Source: Microbacterium sp. Leaf288 (GTDB lineage: Bacteria > Actinomycetota > Actinomycetes > Actinomycetales > Microbacteriaceae). From it: a DNA stretch of 64,000 nucleotides. Shown piece by piece: positions 8,058-14,494 of this stretch. The stretch covers positions 809,464 through 873,463 of the forward strand of contig NZ_LMNI01000012.1 of assembly GCF_001422925.1 (NCBI RefSeq). Direction: 5' to 3'. Position 1 is the first letter of the stretch. The number at the start of each line of letters is the position of its first letter. Below the pieces are notes generated by a model that was not told where the DNA came from, did not search any database, and was given only the letters and a program-made list of their open reading frames with translations. The translations under genes and the position numbers were made by a program.

Positions 8058-8765
8058 TCACCACACCAGCAGCGCCGCCCCGATCGCGTTGAAGACGACG
8101 TGCGCGATCAAGGCCGCGGCGAGCCTTCCGGTCAGCAGCGTCAGGAACCCACAGCCCAGTCCCACGGCCACGGTCCCGAGAAGCAGCCCGACCGGCACGA
8201 ACTCCCCCGCCGCGAGCACGTGCAGCCCGGTGAAGATCGCCGTCGCGACCAGCACAGCCACCACACCAGCGAGGAGTCGACCCGCTCCCGCGAGCCCATC
8301 GCCCAGCGCCCGCTGCAGCAATCCGCGGAAGAACAGCTCCTCTATAAGAGGAGTCACCAGCACGGCCCCCGCGAGAGCCACGATCGTGGCCGCCATCGCG
8401 TCCGTCGCACCACCGAGGAACCCCCCGCCGACCGAGGGCGCGACGAGCTCGACCAGTCCGCGCGCGACGAGCCCGACGCCCAGCCCGGCGACGAGGTCGA
8501 TCCACGAGAACCCTCGAAGTCCCACTGCCGCGGCGAACCGGTCGCCCGAGACCCGCACGGCGACGATGACCGCCCCGAGCAGGGGCGCCGACAGCAGCAC
8601 GAGGTCGACGACGCCGACCAGCACCGCCGGCCACCGCAGCAGCGCCGAATGCAGAGACGGCAGCCACAGGATCACGACCGCGACGAGCAGAGCTCCGACC
8701 GCGGCGACCGCGACGGCCACCCAGGGATGCCGCCACGCGCGCCCGTTCGATTCCTTCACCATCAC
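8058..8765 (-). CDS. CPBP family intramembrane metalloprotease
   Basis: The 235-residue, highly hydrophobic protein has about seven or eight membrane helices. It carries the CPBP (Abi/CAAX-protease-like) motifs: EELFFRG (Glu142, Glu143, Arg147), IFTGLHV (His182) and HVVFNAIG (His222, Asn226). All predicted catalytic and metal-binding residues are present. Members process prenylated or other membrane proteins, or protect against bacteriocins. The substrate here is unknown. The start could be either of two adjacent ATG codons. It lies downstream of the LPXTG gene, with a strong hairpin between them. Confidence 0.85.
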   Translation of the reverse strand: MMVKESNGRAWRHPWVAVAVAAVGALLVAVVILWLPSLHSALLRWPAVLVGVVDLVLLSAPLLGAVIVAVRVSGDRFAAAVGLRGFSWIDLVAGLGVGLVARGLVELVAPSVGGGFLGGATDAMAATIVALAGAVLVTPLIEELFFRGLLQRALGDGLAGAGRLLAGVVAVLVATAIFTGLHVLAAGEFVPVGLLLGTVAVGLGCGFLTLLTGRLAAALIAHVVFNAIGAALLVW

Positions 8766-8790
8766 ACTCCCGAGGTGGCTGGAGAAAGCC

Positions 8791-8820
8791 GAAGACCCCG
8801 GGCGGGTGCCCGGGGTCTTC
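8791..8820 (-). terminator. Strong hairpin terminator after the LPATG surface-protein gene
   Basis: GAAGACCCCGGGC (8791-8803) and GCCCGGGGTCTTC (8808-8820) make a perfect 13-bp stem around a GGGT loop. It lies 14 bases beyond the stop of the 8834-9370 gene on the minus strand. Confidence 0.8.
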
Positions 8821-8833
8821 GAGGAGTCGTTGA

Positions 8834-9370
8834 TCAGCGGCTGCCCGCAGCGCGACGGCGGGCGACCGCTGCCGCGACGGCGATGCCACCGAGGCCGATC
8901 GCGCCGACACCGAGCCAGATGATCGCGCCGGGGACCTCGCCACCGGTCGCGGGCAGCTGACCCGAGCCGCCGGTGCCACCCGAGCCGGAGCCCGCGGCGG
9001 CGACGTTGAGCGTGACCGAGCCGATGGTGGTCTCGCCGTCCGAGACGCTGACGACGTAAGTGCCGGCGGTCTGCGCGGTGAACGAGGCCGAGGCCGAGCC
9101 GTTGGAGACGGGCTTCTCGACCGAGCTGCCGCCGCTCGAGGCGACGACGATCGACGCCAGCGTGGCGCCCGTGCTGGGCGTGACCGAGAAGAAGACGGTC
9201 TCGAGGTCACCGAGTTCGGTGAAGGTGACGGTGACGGACTGCCCCACAGCCGGCGTCGTGTCACTGACGGTGCCGGGAACACCGGCGGGGTAATCGGCGG
9301 AGGCTGCCCCAGCGCCTCCGAGGACGAGCAGGCCAGCCACGGCGAGCGCGGCAGCGGTCTTCTTGAACAT
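8834..9370 (-). CDS. Small LPXTG cell-wall-anchored protein
   Basis: The 178-residue protein begins MFKKTAAALAVAGLLVLGGAGAASA, a clear Sec signal peptide. The mature part is rich in Thr, Ser, Val and Gly and is probably one immunoglobulin-like beta-sandwich (about residues 30-125). A Gly/Ser linker and the sorting signal LPATGG (139-144), a hydrophobic helix and the tail RRRAAGSR follow. It should be attached to peptidoglycan by a sortase. No housekeeping sortase is in the window, and the class C enzyme at 19105 is expected to serve pili. The start at 9370 is supported by GGGAGA eight bases upstream. Function beyond surface display is unknown. Confidence 0.85.
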   Translation of the reverse strand: MFKKTAAALAVAGLLVLGGAGAASADYPAGVPGTVSDTTPAVGQSVTVTFTELGDLETVFFSVTPSTGATLASIVVASSGGSSVEKPVSNGSASASFTAQTAGTYVVSVSDGETTIGSVTLNVAAAGSGSGGTGGSGQLPATGGEVPGAIIWLGVGAIGLGGIAVAAAVARRRAAGSR

Positions 9371-9518
9371 GGCGTAGATCTCCCGAGTTATGTGCGCGTC
9401 ATCGGCGGAAATTTCGTGTCGGCAAACGTTCGCCCGAGGGGCCGACCTGTGACACGTTATCGCATTCTGAGAGTTCGATGAGAGGCTCGGAGTTTCCAGA
9501 AGGTAACAAGTTGTCGCA

Positions 9519-9542
9519 TTTGTCCCCCCTTTGGGGGACAAA
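9519..9542 (-). terminator. Hairpin downstream of the second CPBP gene
   Basis: TTGTCCCCC (9520-9528) pairs with GGGGGACAA (9533-9541) around a CTTT loop, and one further T-A pair extends the stem to 9519 and 9542. It lies 23 bases past the stop of the 9565-10419 gene on the minus strand and upstream of the LPATG gene. Confidence 0.6.
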
Positions 9543-9564
9543 ACCGAGCGATCTGCGCAGGGAC

Positions 9565-10419
9565 CTAGGTCATTGCGCTCGCGAGAAGCGCGAGCGCGAC
9601 GTACGAGGCGTTGTAGACGACGTGTACCAACACCGCGCCCCAGATGCGCCCGGTCAGCATCACGAGCAGCGCGCACACCAGCCCCAGAAGCGACAGCGAG
9701 ACGACCCCGCTCACATCGGCGGCGCCCGAGATCCCGTGCATCACCACGAACAGCGCCGTCGATCCGAGCGCGGCCACCATCCCGGCCGTGAGCTTGCCGA
9801 ACGGCCGGCGCAGCACCGTGTACAGCGACACCAGCACGACGGCGCGGAAGAAGAACTCCTCGACCAGCGGCGCCACGACCACCGGCCCGACCACGTCGAC
9901 GACCATCGACGACAACGGGATCGACCCACCCACCTGCACGAGGCCCGGCCACTCCGCCGGGGTCCCGTCGAGCCCCTCGATCCATCCCTGCGTCGTCCGC
10001 AGCAGCGCGCCGAGCACGACCCCGTACAGCGCATCCACCGCGCGCAGCCGCAGCAGCCCGATCGGGCGCGACCGGGTGAAGGCCCACACGACGGGCAGCA
10101 GCATCCCGATCCAGACGATGGCGGTGGCGGATGCTGCGGCCCACGGCGAATCCCACACCGCGGCGACGAGCGACCCGAGCAGCACGCCGGCGCCGAGCGA
10201 GATCAGCGCGATCGCCAGCAGGCCCTCGCGCCACCGGTAGACGGTGCGCCCGCCGAGCCGCCAGTCCATGCGGGCCTCATGCGAAGACCGCCGCGACCGC
10301 CGCGGCGCGGCGTCGGCCGCGGGCGCCGGTTCTGCAGCGACCTCGGCTGAGGAGCCCGCCGGTGGCTGCAGCGACCACAGGTCGACCGTGGGTGCGGCGT
10401 CGCTAGGCTGGTCGGGCAC
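9565..10419 (-). CDS. CPBP family intramembrane metalloprotease
   Basis: The 284-residue protein has an acidic, Ala/Pro-rich cytoplasmic N-terminus of about 65 residues, then about eight membrane helices. The CPBP motifs are complete: VEEFFFR (Glu187, Glu188, Arg192), FVVMHG (His228) and HVVYNAS (His266, Asn270). It is a distant relative of the protein at 8058-8765 and points the same way, with the LPATG gene between them. The start is a GTG at 10419. It is divergent from the tyrosine phosphatase gene, with only 34 bp between starts. The target is unknown. Confidence 0.85.
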   Translation of the reverse strand: MPDQPSDAAPTVDLWSLQPPAGSSAEVAAEPAPAADAAPRRSRRSSHEARMDWRLGGRTVYRWREGLLAIALISLGAGVLLGSLVAAVWDSPWAAASATAIVWIGMLLPVVWAFTRSRPIGLLRLRAVDALYGVVLGALLRTTQGWIEGLDGTPAEWPGLVQVGGSIPLSSMVVDVVGPVVVAPLVEEFFFRAVVLVSLYTVLRRPFGKLTAGMVAALGSTALFVVMHGISGAADVSGVVSLSLLGLVCALLVMLTGRIWGAVLVHVVYNASYVALALLASAMT

Positions 10420-10441
10420 GCGCCTACGTTACCCGCCCCGT

Positions 10442-10446
10442 GGAGG
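10442..10446 (+). promoter_or_regulatory. Ribosome binding site that fixes a TTG start
   Basis: GGAGG lies seven bases upstream of the TTG at 10454. This places the start of the phosphatase gene exactly at the conserved FDILTVCTGN N-terminus and excludes the longer upstream frame. Confidence 0.75.
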
Positions 10447-10453
10447 CCCCCTC

Positions 10454-11044
10454 TTGTTCGACATCCTCACGGTGTGCACGGGCAACATCTGCCGCTCGCC
10501 GCTCGCCGAGCAGCTGCTGCGCGCCCGTCTGGCCGACCTTGCGCCGCACGTCGCGAGCGCCGGCACGCGTGGCCTGGCCGCCGCCCCGATGACTCCCGAG
10601 GCCGCGCACATCGCCGAGGCGCTCGGGGTTCCGGCGTCCGAGACGGCCGAGCATCGGTCGCGGTTCCTCACCGAGCAGCACCTCGTCGCGCCCGATCTCA
10701 TCCTCGCGATGACCCGCGAGCACCGCCGTGCGATCGCCGAGCTGGCGCCGTCGCGCCTGCGCTCCACGTTCACGATCCGCGAGTTCGCGCGCCTCGCCGC
10801 CGCAGTGCCCGAAGACGAGGTCAGGGCGGCGGCGGATGCTGCCTCCTCCCCCTCCGAGAAGCTCAGGGCCGCAGCATCCGTGATCGCGTCTTATCGGGGT
10901 CTCGTGCCGCCGCCGGAGGACCCGGCCGACGACGATGTGATCGACCCGTACCGGCGGCCGTGGGAGACGTACCTGCTGTCGGCGCGGCAGCTCGAACCCG
11001 CCGTGACGGCGGTCGCGGCGACGGTGCGGCTGGCCGTCGCGTAA
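10454..11044 (+). CDS. Low-molecular-weight protein-tyrosine phosphatase
   Basis: The 196-residue protein starts at TTG (FDILTVCTGNICRSPLAEQLL). It carries the C-x5-R phosphate loop at residues 8-14 (CTGNICR) plus the following Ser, and a C-terminal DPYRRP holding the general acid Asp. Such enzymes dephosphorylate tyrosine residues of BY-kinases and sugar transferases in capsule and exopolysaccharide synthesis. It lies 70 bp before a Wzz/BY-kinase gene, so the two probably form the usual kinase-phosphatase pair. At about 196 residues it is longer than the usual 150-160, with an Ala-rich insertion before the DPY motif. Confidence 0.9.
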   Translation: MFDILTVCTGNICRSPLAEQLLRARLADLAPHVASAGTRGLAAAPMTPEAAHIAEALGVPASETAEHRSRFLTEQHLVAPDLILAMTREHRRAIAELAPSRLRSTFTIREFARLAAAVPEDEVRAAADAASSPSEKLRAAASVIASYRGLVPPPEDPADDDVIDPYRRPWETYLLSARQLEPAVTAVAATVRLAVA

Positions 11045-11114
11045 CGCTTTCCGGGCCCCGACCTGGCCCTGTGGAAGAATGCACGGAGCACACCGGCACC
11101 CCGCGAGAGGCGAC

Positions 11115-12764
11115 ATGGAGCTCACTGACTACATCCGGATCCTCCGCAAGAACTGGGTGATCATCGTGGTCGCCACCCTGGTGGGGATCGGAATCGCAGC
11201 GGCCTGGTCGCTCACCCGCACCCCCCAGTACGAGGCGCAGAGCACGGTCTTCGTGTCGACCCAGTCGGGGTCGACGATCCAGGATCTGCAGCAGGGATCG
11301 AACTTCACGCAGGCCCGCGTGCAGACCTACACCAACCTCGTCACAACCCCCATCGTGATGAACCCGGTGATCGCCGAGCTCGGGCTCGGCACCACCGCGG
11401 CCGAGCTGTCGGCCCAGATCGAGGCATCCGCCGCTCTCAACACGACCCTCATCACGATCACCGTGACCGGTCCTGACCCGGTGCAGGCTGCCGATGTCGC
11501 GAACGCGCTCGGCGCCTCGCTGACCTCGGTCGTCGAGCGGCTCGAGACGCCGAACGGCACCGACACGAGCCCTGTTCGTCTCGAGCGCGTGAAGGACGCC
11601 CTGCCGCCGCTGGAGCCGTCGAGCCCCAACGTTCCGCTCAACCTGGCGCTGGGTGCGCTGGTGGGTCTCGCGATCGGCATCGGGGTGGCGGTGCTGCGCG
11701 CGGTGCTCGACACGCGCATCCGCACGCCGCGCGACGTTGAGCAGGTCACCGACCGCCCGCTCATCGGCGCGATCGCCTTCGACCCGAAGGCCAAGGAGCG
11801 CCCGCTCATCGTGCACGCCGACCCGCTCAGCCCCCGGGCGGAGTCGTTCCGCGCGATGCGCACGAACCTGCAGTTCCTCGAGACCGACGAGGGCCGCGCG
11901 TCGTACGTCATCACCTCGAGCGTGCCGAGCGAGGGCAAGTCGACTACGACCATCAACCTCGCGATCGCCCTCGCCGACGCCGGCAAGCGCGTCGCGCTGC
12001 TCGACACCGATCTGCGCAAGCCGAAGGTCGCCGAGTACCTCGGCATCGAGGGTGGCGCCGGCCTCACCGACGTGCTGATCGGCCGCGCGCGCCTGGCCGA
12101 CGTGATGCTCCCCTGGGGCAACCGCAGCCTGTACGTGCTGCCCGCCGGCAAGATCCCGCCGAACCCGAGCGAGCTGCTCGGCTCGAAGAGCATGCTCCAG
12201 CTGCTCGAGGCCCTCGAGCGCGATGTCGACATCGTGCTCTGCGACGCTCCTCCCCTTCTTCCGGTGACGGATGCTGCGATCCTCGCGAAGGCGACGAGCG
12301 GGGCGATCCTCGTGGTCAGCGCCGGCCACACCAACCGCCACCAGCTGTCGGGCGCGGTCGACGCGCTGAACACCGCCGGCGCGCACATCGCCGGTGTCGC
12401 GATGACGATGGTCCCCACGCGCGGTCCGGATTCATACGCCTACGGGTATGGGTACGGGTCGTACGGCTACGTCGAGGAGAAGCCCGCGAAGAAGGCCAAG
12501 AAGACGAAGGCCCCGAAGCCCACCCCCGCCCCGCCGAAGGCCCCGGTCGTTGGCCGCACCCCCGCACAACCGGTCGTCCAACCGGTCGTTGAGCGAGCGA
12601 AGCGAGTCGAAACGCCCCAGGTCTCGGCGGTGCGCTCGATCCCGGCAACCGACCAGCCCGGTCAGGCTCAGGCGGCCCCCGACTCCGGCCTGACGATCGA
12701 CGACATCATCCGCCAGGCGGGTGGGGCGTCGACGGCGCCCGGTCGCAACGATCCCCTCCCCTGA
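11115..12764 (+). CDS. Polysaccharide chain-length protein / BY-kinase (Wzz-CpsD fusion)
   Basis: The 549-residue protein has an N-terminal Wzz domain (MELTDYIRILRKNW), two membrane helices bracketing an extracellular region, and a cytoplasmic tyrosine autokinase domain. The kinase has Walker A SEGKSTTT (about 272-279), Walker A' VALLDTDLRKP and Walker B DIVLCDAPP. The tyrosine cluster YAYGYGYGSYGY (about 441-453) is the expected autophosphorylation site. A Lys/Pro-rich tail follows. Residues near 491-500 (VVERAKRVET) are encoded by a copy of the dispersed palindromic repeat. It controls polymer length and export with Wzx/Wzy. The start at 11115 has GAGAGG just upstream. Confidence 0.92.
   Translation: MELTDYIRILRKNWVIIVVATLVGIGIAAAWSLTRTPQYEAQSTVFVSTQSGSTIQDLQQGSNFTQARVQTYTNLVTTPIVMNPVIAELGLGTTAAELSAQIEASAALNTTLITITVTGPDPVQAADVANALGASLTSVVERLETPNGTDTSPVRLERVKDALPPLEPSSPNVPLNLALGALVGLAIGIGVAVLRAVLDTRIRTPRDVEQVTDRPLIGAIAFDPKAKERPLIVHADPLSPRAESFRAMRTNLQFLETDEGRASYVITSSVPSEGKSTTTINLAIALADAGKRVALLDTDLRKPKVAEYLGIEGGAGLTDVLIGRARLADVMLPWGNRSLYVLPAGKIPPNPSELLGSKSMLQLLEALERDVDIVLCDAPPLLPVTDAAILAKATSGAILVVSAGHTNRHQLSGAVDALNTAGAHIAGVAMTMVPTRGPDSYAYGYGYGSYGYVEEKPAKKAKKTKAPKPTPAPPKAPVVGRTPAQPVVQPVVERAKRVETPQVSAVRSIPATDQPGQAQAAPDSGLTIDDIIRQAGGASTAPGRNDPLP
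12585..12614 (+). repeat. Dispersed palindromic repeat inside the BY-kinase gene
   Basis: A 30-bp copy (variant GTCGTTGAGCGAGCG, ending GAGTCGAAACG) lies in frame and encodes VVERAKRVET. Two degenerate scraps (CGGTCGTTGG near 12545 and CGGTCGTCCA near 12571) lie just upstream, which suggests repeated insertion or partial duplication. Confidence 0.8.
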
Positions 12765-12777
12765 CCCCGGGCACCCG

Positions 12778-13659
12778 ATGCAACGTCTGGGCGCCGCGAG
12801 ATGGGTCGCGATCGCGGGTATCGCCGTGCTCGTGGCCGCGGTCGCGGTGCTCGTGTGGGCCGCGCTGCAGCACGCCAACCCCGAGTCGGCGGGTGGCGAG
12901 GCTCAGCCGGTGCCCACGTTCACGCTCGGCGCGGAGGCCCCTACCCCGACGCCGACGCCCACCGAGGCTCCCGTGAGCCTCGAGCAGACCCGCTTCCTCG
13001 CGATCGGGTCGGAGGTCTGGTGGCGCGCCACGGCCGGCTCGTGCACGGGCCCTGCGCCCGTCGTGGAGCGTTCGTACGACCAGGGCGAGACCTGGACCGA
13101 CGTGACCCCTGCCTACATCGGCATCACCCAGGTGCAGACGCTCGAGGCCTTCTCGGCCCGCGACGCCGAGCTGGTGGCCGCGATGGCCGGTTGCGAGCCT
13201 CAGGCGCTTCGGACGTATACGCGCGGCGAGTTCTGGGACTCCTACCCCGACGTGCTCGCCGCCTCGCGCTACATCGAGCCGAGCGACCCTGGTTCGGTGC
13301 ACTTCCCCTCCGGCCCCGTGCCCGCGCCCTGCCCCGCCGCCTTCGGCCTGCACGCCTTCGGCGATGTGGTCACGCTGATCTGCGACGGCCGCGCGTGGTC
13401 GTGGTCGGGCGAGGAGTGGGTGGCGCTGGCCCCTGAGAACGCGCTCGCGGTGGCTGTCGACGGTTCGGACGTCCTCGTTGCGCATCGCGCCGACGACTGC
13501 GCCGGTGTGGCGGTCGCGCGCGTGGCCGCCGGCACTCCGGATGTCGCGTCGCCGGTGGGCTGCGCGGAGGGGACGGATGCTGCGGCCCCGGTCGCGATCG
13601 CAACGCGAGGTGATGGCGTCGTGGCGTGGATCGGCGACGCGCTCGTCGGCATTCCCTGA
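12778..13659 (+). CDS. Membrane-anchored protein with an Asp-box (BNR) motif
   Basis: The 293-residue protein has one N-terminal membrane helix (about residues 8-32), a Pro/Thr-rich linker (PTPTPTPTEAP) and an extracellular domain. The sequence SYDQGETWTDV fits the S-x-D-x-G-x-T-W Asp-box of BNR/sialidase-type beta-propellers. Several Trp- and Cys-containing blades follow (CTGPAPVVERS, GCEPQA, CDGRAWSW). I do not see sialidase catalytic residues, so an enzymatic role is not claimed. It starts 13 bp after the BY-kinase stop and is probably in the same operon, which suggests a role at the surface in polysaccharide display or sensing. Confidence 0.7.
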   Translation: MQRLGAARWVAIAGIAVLVAAVAVLVWAALQHANPESAGGEAQPVPTFTLGAEAPTPTPTPTEAPVSLEQTRFLAIGSEVWWRATAGSCTGPAPVVERSYDQGETWTDVTPAYIGITQVQTLEAFSARDAELVAAMAGCEPQALRTYTRGEFWDSYPDVLAASRYIEPSDPGSVHFPSGPVPAPCPAAFGLHAFGDVVTLICDGRAWSWSGEEWVALAPENALAVAVDGSDVLVAHRADDCAGVAVARVAAGTPDVASPVGCAEGTDAAAPVAIATRGDGVVAWIGDALVGIP

Positions 13660-13670
13660 CCCCTCACCCC

Positions 13671-13767
13671 CGCTCCCCGCGCCCCACTCCCCGCTCCCCG
13701 CTCCCCGCTCCCCGCTCCCCGCTCCCCGCTCCCCGCTCCCCGCTCCCCACACCCGCTCCGCTCCCCG
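13671..13767. repeat. 7-bp tandem repeat (CTCCCCG)
   Basis: About ten near-perfect CTCCCCG units run between the Asp-box gene and the pilus genes, ending directly against a copy of the dispersed palindromic repeat. Confidence 0.85.
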
Positions 13768-13803
13768 CTCGTTGAGCGAGCGAGGAACGAGCGAGTCGAA
13801 ACG
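13768..13803 (+). repeat. Dispersed palindromic repeat, 36-bp form
   Basis: The unit starts CTCGTTGAGCGAGCGAGG and ends ACGAGCGAGTCGAAACG. CTCGTT and AACGAG form an inverted pair within it. It is identical to the copies at 14215, 20457 and 20511. Confidence 0.85.
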
Positions 13804-14146
13804 CTCCAGGCCTGCGAGCAACGCCGACGCCCGCATGCTCTTGACGTAAACGTCGCCGGCGAGGAACATGTCACGCATCCGGCACACTGGGGCTGCCGGA
13901 CGGGGCCGTCCGGTTCGCGCTACCCGAGGCGCAGGACGAAAGCCGAGGTCGATATGCCGAGACAGCGACACCGAATGCGGGTCGCGCTGAGCGCGTGGGC
14001 ACTGCCCCGCTCAGGGGGACGGGCGCGAGCCTCCTGGTGATCGCCCTCGAATAACTGCCCACACCGAGTCCGCCGCGACTTCCCGAGAGCCGCGGCGGGC
14101 TCCCTTTGTCCGGTTCCCCCGCGCCCCTCCCTGGCTCCCTCACCCG

Positions 14147-14250
14147 CTCGTTGAGCGAGCGAGGAACGCCGTCCCCGTCGCTCGTCGAGCGTGCGAGAAA
14201 CCCCGTCCCCCTCGCTCGTTGAGCGAGCGAGGAACGAGCGAGTCGAAACG
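14147..14250 (+). repeat. Cluster of three dispersed-repeat copies
   Basis: A truncated copy (14147-14168), a diverged copy (14181-14201, CTCGTCGAGCGTGCGAGAAAC) and a complete 36-bp copy (14215-14250) lie in the same orientation, separated by CGTCCCC-type linkers. Confidence 0.8.
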
Positions 14251-14312
14251 CGCCACACCCTCCCGCAAACCTCAAGATCCCCGCGGTTTCTCCTCAAGCC
14301 GCGTAATAGAAC

Positions 14313-14342
14313 TTGGATTCACCCGAATGAGACCCCTAGGTT
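14313..14342 (+). promoter_or_regulatory. Possible promoter of the pilus operon
   Basis: TTGGAT (14313-14318) and TAGGTT (14337-14342) are separated by 18 bases and resemble -35 and -10 elements. This is a motif guess, because promoter motifs in high-GC actinobacteria are weak. Confidence 0.3.
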
Positions 14343-14494
14343 CATGAACGTTGCGCTTCGTCGCGACGCCGGGTACCCGAAGTTCACCGGCGGTCTTCGC
14401 GAAGTGCGGCACATCTGAGGGCAGAGCCCGTGCGCCGTGGGGGCGCGTCGGGTCTGGGGCTGCCTTCTGTAGCGATGCCTCTGGGGGGCACCGA

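Larger units (their letters stand above)
13660..14494. other. 835-bp gap rich in repeats, upstream of the pilus genes
   Basis: No gene is convincing here. The region holds a 7-bp tandem repeat (13671-13767), one complete copy of the dispersed palindromic repeat (13768-13803) and a cluster of partial and complete copies (14147-14250). A possible promoter lies at 14313-14342, giving a pilus-operon leader of about 145 bases. The stretch 13870-14100 shows GC-rich inverted segments, but I recognise no known riboswitch. Confidence 0.5.

Noticed and set aside
13870..14100. Possible riboswitch upstream of the pilus operon
   Set aside because: GC-rich inverted segments exist, but I could not match the conserved cores of TPP, cobalamin, SAM, c-di-GMP or c-di-AMP classes.
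13871..14297. Short minus-strand frames in the pilus upstream region
   Set aside because: They are made from the dispersed repeats and lack ribosome binding sites or recognisable domains.
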